Shown: positions 43,880-56,400 of the stretch, one piece after another
Numbering within the stretch: position 1 is the stretch's first letter
How the letters are laid out: each line of letters opens with the position of its first letter
Assembly: GCA_963691655.1 (NCBI GenBank)
Contig: OY829328.1
Coordinates: forward strand, 5,236,204-5,300,203
Reading direction: 5' to 3'
Length of the DNA stretch: 64,000 nt
DNA from: Toxonevra muliebris
Lineage: Eukaryota; Arthropoda; Insecta; Diptera; Pallopteridae
Program-made: the position numbers and the translations under genes
Notes under the pieces: model-generated
What the model was told of the DNA's origin: nothing
What the model saw: the letters and a program-made list of their open reading frames with translations, nothing else
Database searches by the model: none

Positions 43880-44304
43880 GACTTTAAAAGTCCATCTGTA
43901 TGGGTTCTTTTCAGAGCAAGGGTTTGAAAAAATTATAGACTTTACCCAAAATCTTAATACTGAATTCATGTTCAAACTATAGAAATTTGCTATGATGAAG
44001 TCTGCTGAGGACAATGATTTTAAGCAACACAGTCGCCTCTGTACGACATGGAAGCAAGAAAATGGAGTACAAATACTTGATTGGCCATCCCAGAGTCCTG
44101 ATGTGAATCCTATACAAAATGTGTGTTCCTTAATGAATCAAAACTCCGAGGAAAGCAAATTTCAATGACAAAAATTTGCTATTTTTAACGTTGAAACGTA
44201 GATGGAGAGGATTTACTGTGGATTAAGTCGAACAATTGAGCTAAAGTTGCATCAGGAGATGCCAAGCATTTATTGACAATGATAACACTGTGCAACAATT
44301 TTAG
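43880..44304 (+). pseudogene. Tc1-family (DD34E) transposase C-terminal half, broken
   Basis: Plus-strand blocks in shifting frames: MMKSAEDNDFKQHSRLCTTW, KQENGVQILDWPSQSPDVNP, IQNVCSLMN and RCQAFIDNDNTVQQF then TAG. The second catalytic Asp is in EDNDFK; 34 residues later the expected Glu (NPIEN) is Gln (NPIQN). Stops and frameshifts occur after LMN. Dead. Confidence 0.8.
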
Positions 44305-44757
44305 GCTCGTGGAATCTAACGGAGAAGCGACCAACACAGGTCTAGAGTAACAAACCCCTAAGAGTGTTTTAAAAAGTTAGCTCGCTTTTAAATGTTATAG
44401 TCTTTCAAAGTTGAGCTGTTTTAGTGTATTTTTCAATTCTATTTTCTGTTTAAATTGTCAACAAACTCAAACTTTATTAAATTCTATACATTTTTGTTAA
44501 TAGCATTATTGTTTATTTTTTGCAAAGGTCGTGTAATGGATAGCTTAAACTTCTTCATATAGAAAACTGTATAATGTTAAAATTGTTAATAACATTTTTT
44601 GTTCTTATTTCGCTGAAGAAAGTAGCAAAAAATTAATGCTTTTATCTTTTAAAATCGAGCTAACTTTGCAAAACCCTTTTAGGATTTTGTTACTCTAGAT
44701 CATTACTACCGATCTGTGTTGGTCGCTTCTCCGTTAGAAAAAATGTGTTGCACAGTG
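44286..44757. mobile_element. Inverted-repeat element (about 45-bp inner repeat), overlapping the Tc1 transposase end
   Basis: The left arm CACTGTGCAACA (44286-44297) and TCTAACGGAGAAGCGACCAA (from 44315) are mirrored by TTGGTCGCTTCTCCGTTAGA (44720-44739) and TGTTGCACAGTG (44746-44757). The inner repeat continues with TCTAGAGTAACAAA on both arms. TA follows the right end. The right arm has a 12-nt insertion between the two blocks. It is probably the 3' inverted repeat of the adjacent Tc1 element together with a second, opposing copy. Confidence 0.75.
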
Positions 44758-44759
44758 TA

Positions 44760-47420
44760 AGTCTATTCTCGTACAAAAAATTGTTAACAAATGTTAATAG
44801 TTTTCAGTGGAAAAGTTTTCACGTACTCGAAAAACGTTCAACGAGAGAGAAATACGAGAGTGTTAGAATGTGAGAGAGAAAAATGTAGATGAAAGTTTGT
44901 GAAAGTAAAATTTTTCCTTTCACAAATTTTCAGCTAGAGAAAAAAAAAAAACTGTCAAATATAAAAATAACAACAATAATTTTGTTGTGTTAAATCTGTT
45001 AAAGTGAATTTATGATGTTGAAAATGCAAATATTTGTGAATGCGAGTGTGCCACACGAAATGATTTTAACAAATTACTCTTTAAATTAATTAAATTAAAT
45101 TATAAACTACACAATATTTTTTCGCGCTTAAAATTAACAACGGATCAGCTGTTTAGTTGAAAGTTTTTAATAGTTTTCTGTTCACGTACTTTTTCTTATA
45201 GTTTCTCTTTGTGACAATTTTTTCCAAATTTTTCTTTTGCTCTCTCCCTGAAAGTTTTTGATGAACAGAACTATTGACGCGAAAATGTGGAATATATATT
45301 GAATTATATGATAAAAACTCTCTACAGTTTACACACATACGTTTTTTAGAGATGTCATACCGAGGATTTTCAGTTAACATTATTTACACTATCTTTGTGT
45401 AATTTATTCGAAGATAAACAACGAGAGTGTAGATAATTGTGCATCTCTTTAAACTTTTTTGAACTATGCAGTTCTACATTGTAATGTAATAACATGAAAT
45501 AAAGATAACTACTACTCACTTATTTTTTATCATGATAACTGTTTGGGTGTTACATAGGAGATAAAAATATGTAACAGGGAAGCCAGACATTAAATTTTTG
45601 TTTTAGGATGTCCTCATTCCTCATAACTCTGCATCTAATGCATTAATAAATTTGTTGATATGAGATAATCTAATGAAAAGTCCATGCTGTCGCTATTGTT
45701 GTATTAAAATATCTTTGAGCAATTTCTTGCCTTGGGCAAAGGGTCTCAAAAACTCAAATATAGAAAAAATATAACTAATTTTTAAGCCACCGGGTTTCTC
45801 ATAAGAATACGTTGGCTAACAAATGACGTCAACTTGCAGGCATAAATAAAAGTTTGTTCTCAGCAAAAAAAAAAAAACAAAAAAACACAAACACAAACAA
45901 ATTGTGTCGGCATATCTCCAGAACAGGTATTTGGTTCTGTGTGATTTCAATAAAAAGAATATGCCTACATGTAAATGCTTTTCGCTACAATAAGTTCCCG
46001 CTCCTTTTCCTCTTCTATCTCACTGTCTTCGTCTCCTTCTTTCAACATTGGAAGTTTAGAAGTTTCACAAGAAGAATTGCAGCAGCGCGTAATGATTTAT
46101 TATGTGTGAAGTTGGCGATGATTGAATTGTATTTTTCTGTTCTATTCTTTACTTCTATTTTTGCTTTCTTTCTTTTCTTGTTTTATTCTTTATAACTTTG
46201 TAAGATATCGAAATGTAATTGTTGGGTGTTGTTTTCTCTGTACGTTGTTGTTATTGCGCTTTGTATAATTTTCACTTCAAGTTTATCTCAAGAGGTCGTT
46301 TACATTCGTGTTGTTTTTATTAATATTGTTCTTCCTCTATTTAACACTAGTATTCTGTTGCGTATTTTCTTTAACTTTCTTGTTCTTGAAGTGTATAGAG
46401 CTTCTATTTTGTTTAGCTTTTCATTTTTCTTTTATTCTACTATAGAATGAGTAGAACTCCTAATTTCTTACTTGTTTTCCAGCGTTATTTTTGTGTGTTT
46501 ATTCTTTTCCTTTTCATTTCACAACTACTTAAAAATATTGTTTAAATTGTTTTGGTGACGTTTTGGTTGTTTTGTGAAAATTAATTCAGTTCTTGAAACT
46601 ATGACAGCTGGTGTCAGTGCCAGTTAAAAAAAAAAAAACAAAAAAACTATAAGAAGATTTAAGTAGGATTGATTTGATTTTAACTGTGTTGCTTAGCTAA
46701 CGATTATATTTACACTATTTCAATGCGCTCGTGATACAATTACATGTTCTCAGTTTCAGGCTAAAAAATGCATCGGATATTTATTTTTGGGAAGGTGGTT
46801 TAATATTTCGAACAAATGATGCGGGCTTTGACATTAATGAACATTAAATTTCAGATTTAATTTATATAATTTTTCTTTAACGGCGGACATTGCTGCACAC
46901 AGTGATTCATTCCTGTACTGACCTTGTGTTTTGTGTGTGTGAACCGACTGACTGACTGGCTAACTAAAGTGGCCAGCCAATTGACTGTGTTTCATTTTAG
47001 TTATGATGAGAATTGCTTTACGTTTCTTTTTTTCTACTCTTTTCTTTCGCGGTATTTTTTTTTTTTTTTTGATATTTGTTTTCATTTTATACAATTTTAT
47101 TTTTCGTTCAAATTGAAATTTTACACTTTTTTTTTCATTTGAAATTTAATTGTTGTTTCATTTCAGTTCTAGAAAACTGAAGGTTAGTAAATTTGTTCAA
47201 GTTTTTCCAACGAAATTTCGTGTTGCTATAATATTTTTAATTTAATTAAGAAGTTTGATGAAAACAATATATGGCTTGTAAACTTTCCTGCAAAAACAGT
47301 CCACAAAAACTGACCTAATATGGTTAATATAATTTAAAAAATAAAACTCTACAGAATATTAAAATTAGCTCAGTTAGAAAAATCATAAAATAGTTTGAAC
47401 TACTCGAAACCCCTTGCAGA
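44760..47420. other. Intergenic or mim intron, no gene seen
   Basis: AT-rich with several poly-A runs (45865, 46627, 47050). T-rich frames at 45854-46195 and 46226-46450 are hydrophobic and not accepted. Confidence 0.4.
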
Positions 47421-47859
47421 ACATTTAAGTTTTTTGGAACAGTAACTGGCCTTTCGGCCTAAATGTGTTCTTTTCAAAAATTAAAAAGGGTAACCACTCC
47501 AAACAACCCTTCAGCCCTGTTGGACTGGCACTTAAAATGACCATGCTTAATAATTTCGCTACTTCATTCACTAACACTTTGAATAGTATCCAACAAGTTA
47601 TTTTTCGTCTTTTGAGCCGAATTCTGAGAAATTTTTCATAGAACTTTCCGTCTTTATGCACATAAACGAAATTATGTTTTTACAGAGTTTTCATACTTAG
47701 AATTAGAGTTGAAGGTGGGCTGGACTAAACCAAAGCACTCAGTCTCGAAGACCATTGTACTATACCCAAGATAGAGTCAGTAGAAGAGAGTAGAAAGACA
47801 GGAAAGATATGTGAGGGGATAAATTGGAAAAAGCTCAGTTAGAAAAATCAACCTCGAAC

Positions 47860-48190
47860 TTCTTTGTTTCACTGATGAACCTTAGAAGCTCAGGAAGAGG
47901 GAGAGTATGGACATTGTTCTTACTTAAAATATCACCACCAGCCACCACAGCCTTAATCTGATTCTTGCGAACGATGGGCAGCTACAAAGATAATGCTCCG
48001 TAGTATCGTTGTCCTCAAGACACGATTGGCAGGTTGGTCATGTTAGTTATATGCTGACCACATGTGTTATGCCCTGTGATGACACCCACCAGTAATCTCA
48101 GCTCCTTTCTTCTAAGTTTCAGAAGTAAAACCACTGATTTCCTGTTAGGTTGTCTCACGAAGCACTTTGCAGTTCTGCAGGAGTCAAACT
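47860..48190 (-). pseudogene. Non-LTR retrotransposon ORF2 3' end (RNase H/zinc-knuckle region)
   Basis: Minus-strand blocks: KLRRKELRLLVGVITGHNT, then in a second frame TCQSCLEDNDTTEHYLCSCP and FARIRLRLWWLV, then LLRFISETKKFEV. The C-x2-C..H..C pattern followed by a Leu-rich LLRF segment is the usual C-terminus of LINE ORF2 proteins of the R1/Loa/Jockey kind. At least two frame changes and a stop are present. Similar sequence may run to 48300. Confidence 0.75.
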
Positions 48191-48299
48191 AGGACCATCT
48201 TTCTCTATGAATAGAACCCACGATGTTCTCCCCAGAACTTACGCCAAGAAAAGGTTCCGGACCCCATGATGTAATTGCAGAATCGGTTTTCATACTTAG

Positions 48300-49380
48300 T
48301 ATGATGATGTTGGAGTAAAGTACCTGTTAATTGTTTAATTTTTGTTCTGTCTGAAGAAGCTCTTGTATCGAATAATGCTTTTATTGGAAATCACTTTTAC
48401 TTATCTTTTCAAATTCAGCTCAGCTGGCGACTTTGCAGAATTGCGTTTGTGACTGGTTTTTTTTTTTCAAATTTGTGTTTTTCCTTGAAAAATCAGCATG
48501 AGCGCCGGTGAGCTTACAATGCCATTGACCCAAATGTGAACATGAATGCCGGGTAACCGATTTTAGTCCCACGAAAACAAAGAATTGCTAATTCTAGTCC
48601 AACAAAAGTTGGTAGGTCAAGCTCTCAGATCTGATGAATGAAAACTTAAAAGTCTCACTTCCTTCTTGTTTGACTTATTTTTGAGTTATACCACCATTTT
48701 TTGTGTCCAATGCAATAATGATGAAATCTACTGGTAATAAGTATAGAAACGAAATATCTCCAAAGATCGTGATGTGCTTGTAGACAATCTTCTTAAATTT
48801 TTTTTTTTTAGCCAACCTCTATAACTTATAACTTTAACTATAATAGCATCAAGGAAATATCCTAAGGAGTAGAAACAATTCCGCACTAGTTTTCTTTAAT
48901 CTATAAAATGTTATTAGTTTTTTACATAAATAAAGTTCTCTTTTTTAAATTTTTCTAATAATTATGTATAAATTTGTATGTTTGGTTACCGTTTAGATAA
49001 TTACCACTGTAATTAAGCCCCAAAATATGCTTGACGCCTTATACATATCAAACTTCTGCATGTATGTAGGTACAATATTAAATGTTTATTTATAATTTTA
49101 TCAAATTTCAACGAATTACATTTCCTTTCTTCCATTTTAGCATAATTTATTACAATTTTAATTAAACCAACGCCAAATTTGTCAAGCATACATACACATG
49201 CATGTGCTCTATGCAATGCTTTTTTCTATATGTACATATGTAACATACTTATTTCTGTGCCAATTATTACCAATAAGAAGGCGCTTTCGAAATTTTCGTA
49301 TATATAAAATTAACAATTTTAGATTCAACCCTGCTGAATGAAAATCGCCCCCTGCTATTAAGGTTTACCCAAACTATGAT
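48300..49380. other. Intergenic or mim intron, no gene seen
   Basis: AT-rich; nothing recognised. Confidence 0.4.
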
Positions 49381-49383
49381 TTC

Positions 49384-49410
49384 GTCATCATTATCATCAT
49401 CATCATCATC
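49384..49410. repeat. (ATC)n microsatellite
   Basis: Nine trinucleotides with one interruption. Confidence 0.85.
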
Positions 49411-49454
49411 GTGAACGACAAATTATTTTCTTTGTAATTTATTTCTGTAGCTGT

Positions 49455-50531
49455 CAGGGCCGTAGCCAGAAATTTTTTTCGGGGGGGAGGGGGAGGGTTG
49501 TCCTTCGAAGAAAATATTCATAAATAATTTTTATCAAACTGATTTTTAAATACAATAAATTAAATCGATGATACATTTGATGGACCTTATCAGACTAACG
49601 ACAAAAGTTGATAAATGTCTTAAAACTTTAGAAAAAATTTTCCGATTTTTTTTAATCTTAACCTCAAAAAAAGAGCCAAAAGTGACAACAAATTCACAGA
49701 ATAATCAAATTAAATTTTTTCAAATAAATATTCAATGTGCATTTTTTTTTATCGTGAAGGACATAATTTCGTTAACTCATTGACTTCAAACTACTGATGA
49801 TGTACCCAACCTAAAAAAAAATACCAAAAATAGTAGGGGCTCATTTTTTTCGAATGATCATCATTGGGAATTCGGGGCATTATCAATGATAAGGAACTCG
49901 GATGAGGTTGGCTTATATTTCCTAAATTCGTGAAGCCACAGCATTGAAAGAGATATTTCTAGTCGTGGTGCTCTGAGCAACAATGGGTTAAAAAATTAAT
50001 TTTAAGATGGGTTTTGCTAATAAGATGGAGTTTTTGCGAAAGAATTTTTCACGTTGAACACAAATCTGAGGTCAAAACTTCCCATCACGTCTCGTTTTAT
50101 GAAAAAAATGGGGTTCAAGCCAGTCTAATTTTACAAGGATCCTTTAATTTTTTCTATTTTTTATTAATTTTTAAACTTTTCAAACTGATTCAGGTTGAAA
50201 CTTTAAACCAGTAACAGTTACTGACCTAGAAAAACTATGAATGCACGAGTGCTCAGTATCACTTTCTCTTTTTGAATCCGTAGTCAAACCTCATGTTGAA
50301 GAAAACATCGCTTCGCATAGTGTAACTAAGATTTAAAATTCATTTTTTATATTTGACTTAAAAAAAAAAAAAACCGATAGAAGTAAAAAATATCGTTAAA
50401 TAGAATTTATTTTGAGTTTTTTTCCATCCATTGGCAATCAATCTCAAAAATTAGAATAAAGTTTCGAGGGGGGAGGAGGGGGGTGGCGGTAGGTCAGAAC
50501 CCCCAAAACCTCCCCCCTAAATACGGCCTTG
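49455..50531. mobile_element. hAT-superfamily non-autonomous element with perfect target duplication
   Basis: GTAGCTGT flanks both ends (49447-49454 and 50532-50539). Termini are CAGGGCCG and, reverse complemented, CAAGGCCG; both are followed by G-rich tracts (49483-49499 and, on the minus strand, 50498-50516). It is 1077 bp with no transposase. Size, ends and 8-bp duplication fit hAT. Confidence 0.88.
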
Positions 50532-50539
50532 GTAGCTGT

Positions 50540-52770
50540 TGTTGATGTTGTTTTTGCTATTGCATTGCAGTTAAGCTGTTGCCTTGCTTAAGCTCTTAAT
50601 TGTGTTTGACGTTAAACCCTAAAATGGGTCATCACGTTCCTTTGACTAGACAATGGCTGCCTGTAAAACGACCACTTCTATACTTTTTCGTCGTCGTGGT
50701 AGTCATCGTATATTAGATATGCCAAAGTACTTTTTTTTGTATTTTATTTTTTTGGATTTAAAACTTAATTTGAAAACTTTGCATGCACTTCCTAGTTATT
50801 TTTATTTTTCTTTTCTTTTTTCTTTCTAACTATTTTTATTTTTCGTGTGTTCTTTTGTTGTTTTGGCTTCATTGCCGTTTGGCATAATGCATTTTACCAT
50901 CCATTTTGTGTGCTTTATGATTATGGCTGTTTTTTTTTTTTGTTGTGTGTGTAATTTTTGTTGAGGGAGGTGTGAGTTGTGGGTGGAAAGCAGACTTTTG
51001 TTAACGATAATTGTATTAGTAAAGAAAAAATTCTAAAGGTTATTGCATTTCCTGTGTGCAATTTATGGTGTTGTTGTTTTTGTTGAAATTATAATATGCT
51101 GCAGTGCTCTATGCTATTAAAATGTCGTATGCAGTACATTTTTCATTTGTGCTTTTACTGATTTGGAAGCAATGAAGATGTATTTACCATTTACAATAGT
51201 GATTACTAAAAAATATTTCCGTTATTTGACATATAAATATTTCTTTTCTGAAGATTATACTATTTATACTAAGAAATTTAGCATGTATGCTTTATTCGTT
51301 TTGAAATTGTATAAAAAATGTCTTAATCCGTTCTCAGAATTTGACCATCATTGATTGTTTTTCACAAACCACCTTCAACTCACTCAAAACTTTAATGCCG
51401 TATTTATGATGTCTGCCATTCACAATGAATGTTCTGGGATTTTGGGATTCCCTTGTGATAAAATTTTTAATACTCTTCACACAATATTCTACAGCAAAAA
51501 TATTTCGCTCAAATTTTTCTAAGTTCTAAGACTTCGAAATTCGCATTTACTCCTTCAAAAATTCTGGTCGGGTTAATTTTGAGTAAATAATATACTGCTA
51601 CTGTAAATGTTGCGTATTTCTATCGAGACCATGCCTTGTGCTTTCTTTACAAAAACCAAAAATAAAAATTAATGTGGAGCTGATCATCTTAATCTGTAAG
51701 GGTCATAAAATATATATGTATAAATTCTACAAATATGTTTACCCTTCACGCAGTGCTAGGTATTTATAATCTAATATCATACAAAAGTAATTTAGGTCAT
51801 GCTGTGAGTCCACCCATCAAAATGCATACGCGTAATCGCCTTAGTTCATTGACACCTATAAAAACAAAAGCCACCATTTTACATTAGCTAATTTAGTGCG
51901 ACGTATGCATCATAAAATTTGTCATTCATTACAAAAATATTAAGCATAATTAAGCATATTTTATTTATGATCGTTGCATTGAATTTTAAATATTTATTTA
52001 GTATGCATTTATATTTTTCCCCTCCCCGAAAAGCTTATGAAGTTTCACAAAATATTTTATGTATATTTAGCTTAAAATATTCACAATTTTTTATTTTATT
52101 TTCCTTTCGAACAAAATTTCCTGTTCATGAAATATTTACAGCTCAGATTTTCCCATTCATACAGTAGTTTGTCATAAAATCATAAAAAATAAAGAGTTTT
52201 TGGTACTGAGAAATTAAAAAAAAAAAACTTTCACCAAATGTATTTTCAAATTCAAACCGCTGATAAGACGAAACACATAAATAGAAGAACGGAACGATAC
52301 GAAAGACGGTCTCCTATTGTTCCGACAGCGTTCCGAAAAAATAAACTTTTTACGTTTTGCTCCAATCAGAACAAAAACTTATTGGCTCGACTGGAATGAT
52401 ATAGTTAGCCCCGCAGATCGGAGCTGATTCCTACATATGAAGTGCAACCCCGATTTGAATTTTCGCACCGATTGAAATGATCTTTTCGTTGCAGTAGTTT
52501 TTTTTTTCCAATTTTGTTCCACACTTTGCTCCACAATCAATATAAAAAACAAAAAATTTCTCTTTAATAAAGATCGCGATAAATATGAAATAATAACTTA
52601 AGTCTATTGATTGTTTTATAAGCCCTTAGAATGAATTTTTTAATTGATAAGCTTTTTTTTCTCTAAATAAATATTTATTCTACAGCATAAACATAGAAAA
52701 AACTCAATCCATTTTATCACTCTACATTATTATAAACTTATGAAATTGTTATTATTTTTTTTTCTTTACA
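50540..52770. other. Upstream of the mim coding exon, no gene seen
   Basis: AT-rich sequence; pyrimidine-rich tract at 52747-52769 leads to the splice acceptor. A slightly GC-richer patch at 52270-52450 has no recognised content. Confidence 0.4.
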
Positions 52771-52771
52771 G

Positions 52772-53353
52772 AAAACAAAATCAACAAAAAGAATCGACGA
52801 TCACGATCTTTATGTGATCTTCAAAGATACCCCCACAAAAAATACATAAACCGTATAGAAATACATACGCAAAAACAAAACATAAAATTTAATTTACGCT
52901 AAAAATAACAATAACAAAATAAATTAACCGGCAGTGAAAAAGAAAGAAAAAATTAAAAAAATAAAAATACATAAAAATGTCGAATCGTCGAAATGCTAAT
53001 AGAATGCCACAACTTTTGATATTTGTATTTTTAAAAGAGACTTAAGGCGAAAAACATTCAGACACAAAAATCGCGTCATACTCACTCGTATACAATTCAG
53101 CCTGAGAGATTAAAAAAATTTGAATTCGGTCACAGATACAAATACACACACGGGAAAGATAGCCAAAGACACTTCGAAAAAAAACAACAGAACATAATTG
53201 AAATAATTTTAAAAAGCTCGAAAATATTTCTGAAAAATAATAATAAATTGTAAAGAAATATACGAAGGAAAATTAGTGTAAAGTCACTCAAACGAAATAC
53301 GCACAGAATATCATTCAAACATTTCATTTATTAAAATTACATAAACATTAAAA
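52772..53353 (+). other. mim: mim 5' UTR part of the first coding exon
   Basis: A strong acceptor (pyrimidine tract then TTTACAG ending at 52771) opens an A-rich leader of 582 nt before the start codon. It contains a minimal upstream ATG-TGA at about 52810 and a 22-codon upstream ORF at 52977-53045. Confidence 0.55.
52977..53045 (+). CDS. Upstream ORF in the mim leader
   Basis: ATG in the context AAAAATGTC, close to the fly consensus; 22 codons starting MSNRRNANRMPQLL, then TAA, 308 nt before the mim start. It would be met first by scanning ribosomes and could damp translation of mim. Real only if the leader is transcribed as modelled. Confidence 0.3.
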   Translation: MSNRRNANRMPQLLIFVFLKET

Positions 53354-53425
53354 ATGGATTTAAGCTTAGAACGTGATAGCTCTGCATTGGGCAGCCTATT
53401 TCAACAGATCATCAATGATATGAAG
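53354..53425 (+). CDS. mim: missing-in-metastasis (MTSS/MIM), first coding exon
   Basis: Encodes MDLSLERDSSALGSLFQQII then NDMK, and ends at the donor GTAAGC. It matches the first helix of the I-BAR (IMD) domain of MTSS proteins, which begin with a similar ..ECSALGGLFQ.IISDMK and continue GSYPVWEDF in the next exon. MIM binds PI(4,5)P2 membranes and actin and shapes protrusions and endocytic sites. The start has an AAAAATGG context and is the natural N-terminus of the family. The rest of the gene is outside the window; no second coding exon is found up to 64000. Confidence 0.85.
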
Positions 53426-56400
53426 GTAAGCTTCAATTAAAAAAAATATTTAGGTATTTAATGAAATGTAATTTAATTTGCTCATTAAAATAATGAGAAA
53501 TTGTATTATTTTGGAGTTTAAGCATTTCTATTGAAGTTCAGAGCGTTGCATTTAAAATTGTTTTTTTTTTTTTTAAGTAGAGGATGCCTCTTTCAGTAGT
53601 CAATTGTGTTTTTATTTCAAATATAAGGTACAACCGATATCGATACGTACTCACGTATTTAATACGTGGTTTATGGAAGCTGTGAATGCTCTTAATAATA
53701 ATGTAATTCGCTTATAATATACGAGTGGAAAAACGTTGAAGCATAAATACATACACAAGTCCATATTCTATTTCCTCTTAAAATATGTGCATCACAAAGA
53801 AATTTTTCATATGCACGCATGCGCATTTCTAAATCAGTATTTTTTTCTACACGCAATTAAATTTAATTGAATTGTGTAAATACTTTTGTATTTTCTTTGG
53901 TTTTTGTATTAAATTTTTTTTTACAATTTATGACTTCAATGCATTCTATTAATTTTCACCATTTCCATTGAAACAACACGAGATCTCTGTAGTATGGGGA
54001 AAGTCATTAAAATCTTTGTACCATTTACGCACTTGCTGCAACGAGATTTTTTTTGTTTGTCCCCCTCTTTTTTTTTTGGTTTCAATTGTAGTTGTGTTTT
54101 GTTTATTTTCTATTGATAACTTTTGCTTTGTTTTTGTAACCCAAGACTGATTTAAGAAATGACAAATTACACATTTCGAAATACGATAACGATATTTGAA
54201 TGGTGTCTGAGTGTTATTGTGAAATTTAATACTTCTTGTAGATAATAAGTATTTCAAACAAAACAATCTGAAATTCTCGAAACAATTATGAAAAAATTAA
54301 CTGAATATTTGTCAAAGTTTTTTTTTGTGAATAAATTTTTGCCACGTGGTTTTTTCCTCTAGGCTGAAGTCTGGTATTATAGTGTGAGGTGTAAATAAAG
54401 CGATTCTGGATTTCGCAATTGATAAATGCATGAATACGTTCGAGTTCACTCAATTTGATAAAAATCTTTTATGCTCTTTTCCTTAAGATCTTCGTTTAAA
54501 ATTTAAACAAGACTTACGCATGCGCAAACAATTTCGAAAAGTATCAAATAACAGAATGCATAACTTGCTTAATTAGGAAACCTGAGACGTATGGATGTAT
54601 AGTAATCTGTACTGTATTGTTAGTCAGTGCAATGAGTGTGTCAAGACCTCACATATTGCACTCATATTTAAAATAATAATAGCAACAACAATTAAAACCA
54701 AGGTCACTTAGAACTACACATACAACAAACGCTAAGATAAAATTGAATTACGTATACAATAACAAGCAAGCAAAAGAAATCAACAGCAAAAAATATTTTA
54801 AATAAACAAATGATTAATATACGAACATACAAAGAAAAGTGTATACAAACGCATCCGTTGGTTTCAAATTATTGTTTATTTAAACAATGAATCAAAACAC
54901 TTTAATATTTTAATGCCTACAAACAATTATGGACAATACAGACGCCTTGCCAAATACTAATATAACTATAATTCAAATTATGAAAGTTGAAAAAAAGCCT
55001 AAATTGCCAAAAAAAAAAAAAAATATTTTGACAAATTCCTTTACCGACAAAAGTTTAAAGAATCGAATCGACTTACATTTTCAACAAAATCCAAAGTGTG
55101 TAACTACAATATCTCAAAGATAAATCAAAAATCTTTAATGCTTGGTTTTGCACTATGTCAAATTCAATCAAATTTGCCTCTCTCCTGAAGAGCAATTGGC
55201 TACGATACAGTGCCGAAAATTTCCCTTTAGAGCAGGCGAATTCATTTTAAATTGCTTGTGGAAACTCTCTCAGTTTCGAGTCGAGTCACAGAACTAGTTC
55301 TATTCTATTATCGTAAAGAGAAATTGGCAATTGTGCACAGAGAGCAAAAATCCCACGCTATTTTCTCTTTGGTTTGCATTGAATGAGAGTAAACCGCTCT
55401 CAATAGATTTATCAACTCCATTGGAACGAATTGTGCAAATAGATGAAACAGTGACAGAGAGGGGGCAGTGCATAGTGGGCAAGTGAAGCCACTTGCTTGG
55501 TCAAAAGTCCATTTTGGAAATTGACAAAACTAAAAATGTTAATAATGTTCCGTTATTTTCTCTCCTTACTACAGTTCAAAAATTTATTTAAATTTTCATA
55601 TTTGTGAGTAAAAAAATCTATTTTGTTAATTACTACTCAGGAAAAATGAAAGAATAACATTTGCAATCCATTAGTTAGTTTTAACCTATTTCTAAGTTAT
55701 ATAGGTTATACTAATTACAGATTCCTTGTCATTTTACTACTTTTTAAATATTTATGTTTGCAATGGCTCCTTATATAAATAAAAACGTTGCTCACTTTTG
55801 AACCAATTCATACTTCCTTTTCTCTCTGATTAAAATAAAATCTGCCTGTTTTTATGCGAACTAGTGTCTCAGTTATTGGGCTTTCGACTTGAAACTTGGC
55901 AAAAAAAAAAAAATGTTTCAGCAGCCTATATCCGATTACTGAAAGATAAAGCCCCCATATACCTGAACAATAGAATTCACGATAGCTGCTTCAAAAGTGG
56001 AACTATCGATTTAAAATTTAACACATACGGTTACTTGCATCAGCGTATTATAACGTATAGGCGCCGACTTATGCTGTGGGCGTGAAAGTCATAAATTCGT
56101 CACGTCCACGTTCGTTGGCTCTGGGTTCGGTAAAGAGGAAATAGTTTCTTTACATATTTTTCATTATGTACATATGTAGAATTAACCGTCATTGTGATGT
56201 TCGAAATTTCAAGCACAAAGTTAATGAAATCCCCAACCAATTCAGTTTAGCGACCCCTACAATCCCCGGGCAAATCACAAGACTTTCTGAATTTTTGGCC
56301 TGCAAAGTTAGGTCTGCTGGTCCACTGTGCAGTGCCATGAAACAGCGAAGACACCAACCTTATCCATCCACAAGTGTAATCCAAACGTCAGCCTTGGCAC

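Noticed and set aside
45854..46450. Two T-rich plus-strand frames (113 and 74 codons)
   Set aside because: Composition follows TTTC/TTTT repeats; no family.
53949..54266. 105-codon minus-strand frame with QQVRKWYKDFNDFPHTTE, briefly reminiscent of an EF-hand calcium sensor N-terminus
   Set aside because: The resemblance covers only a few residues, the rest is low complexity, and no further exon is near.
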